A stretch of DNA of 64,000 nt from Campylobacter novaezeelandiae (GTDB taxonomy: Bacteria > Campylobacterota > Campylobacteria > Campylobacterales > Campylobacteraceae): contig NZ_QPGR01000009.1 in the NCBI RefSeq assembly GCF_004323845.1, forward strand, positions 1 to 64,000. Reading direction: 5' to 3'. Positions within the stretch are counted from its first letter, which is position 1; each line of letters opens with the position of its first letter. The translations under genes were made by a program, and so were the position numbers. This document shows, piece after piece, positions 60,339 to 64,000 of this stretch. The notes beneath the pieces were generated by a model that was given only the letters and a program-made list of their open reading frames with translations, searched no databases and had not been told where the DNA came from.

Positions 60339-61112
60339 ATGGAAAAATTAGTAGAACAAGTATGGGATTATACAAAACACGCAAAATTTTATAGTTATAG
60401 ACCAAATTATGCACCAAAAACTATAGATATGTTAATTACATTAGCAAAATCAGGAGATGTTAATAAAAATCTAAAAGTTGCTGATATAGGTGCTGGAACT
60501 GGGAATTTGAGTATTATGTTGCTTGAGAGATCTTGTGAAGTGGTTTCAGTGGAGCCAAATGATGCTATGAGAGAAATTGGCATAGAAAGAACTAAAGGAC
60601 AAAATATAAAATGGGTTAGGGCAACAGGAATTGATTCTACTTTAGAAGATGCTCAGTTTGATTGGGTAACTTTTGGAAGTAGTTTTAATGTAATGGATAG
60701 AAATGAGGCCTTAGAAGAGAGTTATCGTTTGTTGAAAAGAAACTCTTATTTTTCTTGTATGTGGAATCATAGAGATTTAAATGATCCTATTCAGAAAATT
60801 GCCGAAGATACTATTATAGAATTTGTTCCAAATTACACAAGAGGAACTAGAAGAGAAGATCAAAGGCCTATTATTGAAAGTAGAAAAGATCTTTTTGATA
60901 ATATAGTTTATATAGAAGAAGATTTTTATTTTCATCAAAGCATAGAAAATTATATTAATGCTTGGAAAAGCGTTAAAAATCCTTATTGGGATTTAGAAAC
61001 CAAAGAAGGAACAGAGCTTTTTGAAAAAATTAGCTTAAAAATGAGCGAAAGGCTTCCAAAAGAATTTGATATTAAATACACTACAAGATGTTGGAGTGCT
61101 AAGAAAAAATAA
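60339..61112 (+). CDS. SAM-dependent methyltransferase of MeOPN capsule modification, second copy
   Basis: The 257-residue protein is a paralogue of its upstream neighbour: [43 protein letters not shown] and [10 protein letters not shown] align with the first copy. It lacks the G tract. It starts behind AAAGG and is followed by the kinase-like gene after 8 bp. Its presence beside the glutamine kinase and amidotransferase fits O-methylation of the phosphoramidate. The division of labour between the two copies is not known. Confidence 0.85.
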   Translation: MEKLVEQVWDYTKHAKFYSYRPNYAPKTIDMLITLAKSGDVNKNLKVADIGAGTGNLSIMLLERSCEVVSVEPNDAMREIGIERTKGQNIKWVRATGIDSTLEDAQFDWVTFGSSFNVMDRNEALEESYRLLKRNSYFSCMWNHRDLNDPIQKIAEDTIIEFVPNYTRGTRREDQRPIIESRKDLFDNIVYIEEDFYFHQSIENYINAWKSVKNPYWDLETKEGTELFEKISLKMSERLPKEFDIKYTTRCWSAKKK

Positions 61113-61120
61113 GGATAACA

Positions 61121-63451
61121 ATGAGGCTAGAATTTCAAACTAAAGCAAAAAATTTACTTATTTTACAAGATAAACTAAAAAGTGCAAGAGTTTTACCTCT
61201 TGTTATTACTTCTTTAGATGAATTAGAAGATAAAACTCAAGAAGTTCTAGAAAAAATTAAGATTTTAGATTCTAAAAGGTTTATTATCCGTAGTTCATCA
61301 AAAAGTGAAGATAGTACGAAAAACTCTAATGCAGGAGCATTTTTATCTCTTGCAAATATTTCAAATGACAAAGAGGAACTTTTAAAAGCCTTAAAAGAAG
61401 TTGGAAATTCTATGCCTTCAACCAAAGATGAAATTCTTATCCAGCCTATGCTAGAAGATATCAAAATCTGTGGTGTGGCTTTTAGTGTAGATAAGGATAA
61501 TTTTGCCCCTTATTATTGTCTTTCTTATGATAAAAGTGGTTCAAACAGTTCAATTACAGATGGTTCAAGCAATAATGCTTATGTTTATTTTCATTATAGA
61601 GATTATCTAGAATTTAAGGATCATCATAATCAACAAATTATTACAATGATAAAAGAATTAGAAAAATTATTTGATTGTAATCTTTTAGATGTTGAATTTG
61701 CCTTTGCAACTTATAAAGGAAAAAGTGAGCTTTTTTGTTTGCAAGTAAGACCTTTGGTAATGCAAAATAAAATAAATCTTTTTAAAGCTTTGCCAAAAGA
61801 ATCTTTGGAAAGATTTTATAAAAGATTTATTTCTTTACAAGAAAAACGTCCAAGAATTTTAGGAGATAAAGCACTTTTTGGCGTAATGCCTGATTGGAAT
61901 CCAGCTGAAATTATAGGTTTAAAACCAAAAAGATTAGCTTTAAGTTTATATAAAGAGATAATAACTGATAATATTTGGGCTTATCAAAGAAATAATTATG
62001 GCTATAGAGATTTAAGATCTCATCCTTTAATACATTCTTTTTTAGGAATTCCTTATGTTGATGTGAGACTTTCTTTTAATTCTTTTATTCCGAAAAAATT
62101 AGATGAAAAAATTGCAAAAAAATTAATTAATTTCTATCTTGATAAACTTGATAAAAACCATGAACTACATGATAAGGTTGAATTTGATATAGTATTTTCT
62201 TGTTATGATTTTAATACCCCTCATAAACTTAAAACTCTTCTAAAAGAAGGTTTTAATGAAAATGAGATTAAAAGACTTGAATTTTCTTTACTTGAACTTA
62301 CAAATGACATTATAGATTCTAAAAAGGGACTTTATTTAAAAGATATTGAAAAATCAAAAAAATTAAAGCAAAGTTATGAAGATATTATTAGTTCTGATTT
62401 TTCTTTGATTGATAAGATTTATTGGTTTTTAGAAGAATGTAAGCGTTATGGGACTTTGCCTTTTGCTGGGGTTGCAAGAGCTGGATTTGTAGCGATGCAA
62501 ATGCTAAATTCTTTAGTTGAAATAAATTTTTTTACTAAAGAAGAGAAAAATGCTTTTTTAAATTCTTTAGAAACTGTAAGTAAATCTTTAAGTTTTAAAA
62601 TAAATTCTTTAAACGAAGACAACAAACAAGAATTTTTAGAAACTTTTGGACATTTAAGAGCTGGGACTTATAATATTTTATCTCCAAGATATGATGAAAA
62701 TTTTAAGGCTTATTTTGATATAAAAAATCACAGACAAGAAGAAAATTTAAAATCAGATTTTATTCTTAATGATGATAAAAAAGAAAAGTTACAAGTTATT
62801 TTAAAAGAACATGGACTTAATATAAATACAGATGAGTTTTTTTCTTTTTTAAAAAATGCTATTGAAGGAAGAGAACTTGTAAAATTTGATTTTACAAAAT
62901 TGCTTTCTAAAAGTATTTCTATGATTGAGGAATTAGGAAAGTATTATAAAATAGATAAAGAAGATATGGCACATCTAGATATAAAAAGTATTTTAAATCT
63001 TTATTCAAGCCTTTATTCTCAAAATCCTAGAGAGCAATTTTTAGAAGAAATTAAACGTCATAAAAAAGAATATGAATTAACCTTAGCTTTAAAACTTCCT
63101 TCTCTTTTAAATAAAGCTGATCAAATTTTTGCCTTTTCTTCAAGTTCTGTTATTCCAAATTTTATTACCCAAAAGCGTATTAATGCTAAAACAGCAAAAG
63201 AAAATGACACTGATTTAGAAGGTAAAATCATTCTTATTTATGCAGCAGATCCTGGGTATGATTATTTATTTACCAAAAATATTGCTGGTTTTATTACTTG
63301 TTATGGAGGAGCTAATTCTCATATGGCTATAAGGGCATCAGAACTTGCAATGCCTGCTGTTATAGGGGTTGGAGAAGTTGCCTTTGCAGAATATTTAAAA
63401 GCAAGCAGACTTATTATAGATTGTGAAAGCGAGCAAATCATTTGTTTATAG
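61121..63451 (+). CDS. L-glutamine kinase of MeOPN biosynthesis (PEP synthase-like)
   Basis: The 776-residue protein resembles PEP synthase/pyruvate phosphate dikinase. It has an N-terminal ATP-grasp region ([46 protein letters not shown]) and a C-terminal phosphohistidine domain with His734 in [20 protein letters not shown]. The C. jejuni equivalent (Cj1418) was shown to phosphorylate the amide nitrogen of L-glutamine, the first step to the phosphoramidate. It lacks a pyruvate-type barrel domain, consistent with a non-PEP substrate. It overlaps the amidotransferase gene by 10 bp. Confidence 0.87.
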   Translation: MRLEFQTKAKNLLILQDKLKSARVLPLVITSLDELEDKTQEVLEKIKILDSKRFIIRSSSKSEDSTKNSNAGAFLSLANISNDKEELLKALKEVGNSMPSTKDEILIQPMLEDIKICGVAFSVDKDNFAPYYCLSYDKSGSNSSITDGSSNNAYVYFHYRDYLEFKDHHNQQIITMIKELEKLFDCNLLDVEFAFATYKGKSELFCLQVRPLVMQNKINLFKALPKESLERFYKRFISLQEKRPRILGDKALFGVMPDWNPAEIIGLKPKRLALSLYKEIITDNIWAYQRNNYGYRDLRSHPLIHSFLGIPYVDVRLSFNSFIPKKLDEKIAKKLINFYLDKLDKNHELHDKVEFDIVFSCYDFNTPHKLKTLLKEGFNENEIKRLEFSLLELTNDIIDSKKGLYLKDIEKSKKLKQSYEDIISSDFSLIDKIYWFLEECKRYGTLPFAGVARAGFVAMQMLNSLVEINFFTKEEKNAFLNSLETVSKSLSFKINSLNEDNKQEFLETFGHLRAGTYNILSPRYDENFKAYFDIKNHRQEENLKSDFILNDDKKEKLQVILKEHGLNINTDEFFSFLKNAIEGRELVKFDFTKLLSKSISMIEELGKYYKIDKEDMAHLDIKSILNLYSSLYSQNPREQFLEEIKRHKKEYELTLALKLPSLLNKADQIFAFSSSSVIPNFITQKRINAKTAKENDTDLEGKIILIYAADPGYDYLFTKNIAGFITCYGGANSHMAIRASELAMPAVIGVGEVAFAEYLKASRLIIDCESEQIICL

Positions 63452-64000
63452 GTATTACACAAAGACTAACAGAAGAGAAGAAATATAAAGAATTAAGAGA
63501 AACTTTAGCACTTGAATGGGGTAATTTATTTTCAAATTCTATTCTTTTTAAAGATTTTATTCCTCTTGCTTTAAGCTATGAAATAGATTTTAATCATTAC
63601 ACCCCTTATTTAAAAGCTGTTATTTTAAGTGGTGGGAATGATTTAAGTGCATTTAGTGATGATATTTTATCTAAAAAAAGAGACGCTTATGAGATGAAAA
63701 TCATTGAGTATTGTTTAAAAACAGATATTCCGCTTTTAGGAATTTGTCGTGGGGCGCAAATGATAGCTTATTATTTTAATTCCACCTTAGAAAAACTTTC
63801 TGACCATATAGGTGATCATCAAGTGATTTTAAATGATGGAAGTTCTTTTATTAGTAACTCTTTTCATAATTATGCCATTATAAATTTAGGCAGGAATTTA
63901 GAAATTTTAGCTAGAGCTAAAGATCAAAGCATAGAAGCTTTTAAACATAAAGATAAAAGTATATTTGGCTTGATGTGGCATATAGAGAGAAAAAATGGAC
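63442..64000 (+). CDS. Class I amidotransferase-like hydrolase of MeOPN biosynthesis (3' end missing)
   Basis: The frame starts at a TTG at 63442 ([20 protein letters not shown]) inside the end of the kinase gene and runs off the right edge after 186 codons. It has the class I glutaminase nucleophile Cys102 in [25 protein letters not shown], and near the edge the catalytic pair in MWHIERKNG. The C. jejuni counterpart (Cj1417) hydrolyses gamma-glutamyl-CDP-amidate. No ATG or GTG is available in frame at this point, so the rare TTG start is inferred from homology to the family N-terminus. Confidence 0.8.
   Translation, partial: MFIGITQRLTEEKKYKELRETLALEWGNLFSNSILFKDFIPLALSYEIDFNHYTPYLKAVILSGGNDLSAFSDDILSKKRDAYEMKIIEYCLKTDIPLLGICRGAQMIAYYFNSTLEKLSDHIGDHQVILNDGSSFISNSFHNYAIINLGRNLEILARAKDQSIEAFKHKDKSIFGLMWHIERKNG

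Overview
The window is very AT-rich, densely packed DNA from an epsilonproteobacterium. Gene content points to a thermotolerant Campylobacter. It carries a complete pgl N-glycosylation cluster, heptose and sialic-acid lipooligosaccharide (LOS) genes, the O-methyl phosphoramidate (MeOPN) capsule genes, a cipA-like gene, and long G/C homopolymer tracts in surface genes. Protein divergence, a PglB longer than the C. jejuni one and a different gene order suggest a relative of C. jejuni/C. coli rather than C. jejuni itself. I cannot name the species from sequence alone.

Layout. 1-800: capsule genes read leftward (cysC-type kinase, then an edge-truncated phase-variable gene). 890-4700: ispG, a phase-OFF cipA-like gene, an unknown gene and a GNAT acetyltransferase. 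4800-6500: tRNAs Val, Ala, Ser and Met around a GT90-like glycosyltransferase. 6790-9340: bioA, bioD and a paired SMR exporter. 9390-14863: a leftward carB operon that also holds a DNA methyltransferase, a possible restriction partner and a YrdC-like gene. 15010-24504: LOS region with a Cst-I-like sialyltransferase, neuB/neuC/neuA, two glycosyltransferases and waaF/waaM/waaC. 24568-39624: a PolB-type exonuclease, gne and pglK-H-I-J-B-A-C-D-E-F-G. 39698-44238: cheY, prmA, ftsH, a phosphatidylserine decarboxylase-like gene and pssA. 44235-46876: a DUF455 protein, an exported DUF3298-like protein and a MarC protein. 46955-57996: one long leftward operon running pyrB, pepF, unknown, helicase, truB, csrA, ispE, smpB, thioredoxin-like lipoprotein, clpS, clpA, aat. 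58122-64000: metK, then MeOPN genes (two methyltransferases, a glutamine-kinase-like enzyme, an edge-truncated amidotransferase).

How the genes work together. Several blocks build cell-surface glycans. neuB/C/A make CMP-sialic acid for the sialyltransferase. waaC/waaF/waaM build the LOS core and lipid A. gne and PglF/E/D supply sugars to the Pgl glycosyltransferases, PglK flips the lipid-linked glycan, and PglB transfers it to protein. The MeOPN genes decorate the capsule, and metK, just upstream, makes the SAM their methyltransferases use.

The most striking feature is control by homopolymer tracts. There are six G/C tracts of 9-10 bases and one T15 tract, all in or beside surface genes. Three of these tracts sit against a -10 promoter hexamer rather than inside a reading frame (upstream of cst, the first MeOPN methyltransferase and a GT2 gene), which suggests graded transcriptional switching. 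A fourth lies near the end of a glycosyltransferase gene and would swap its C-terminus rather than switch it off. Housekeeping promoters in the window repeatedly show an extended -10 of the form TGnTAnaAT with no clear -35.
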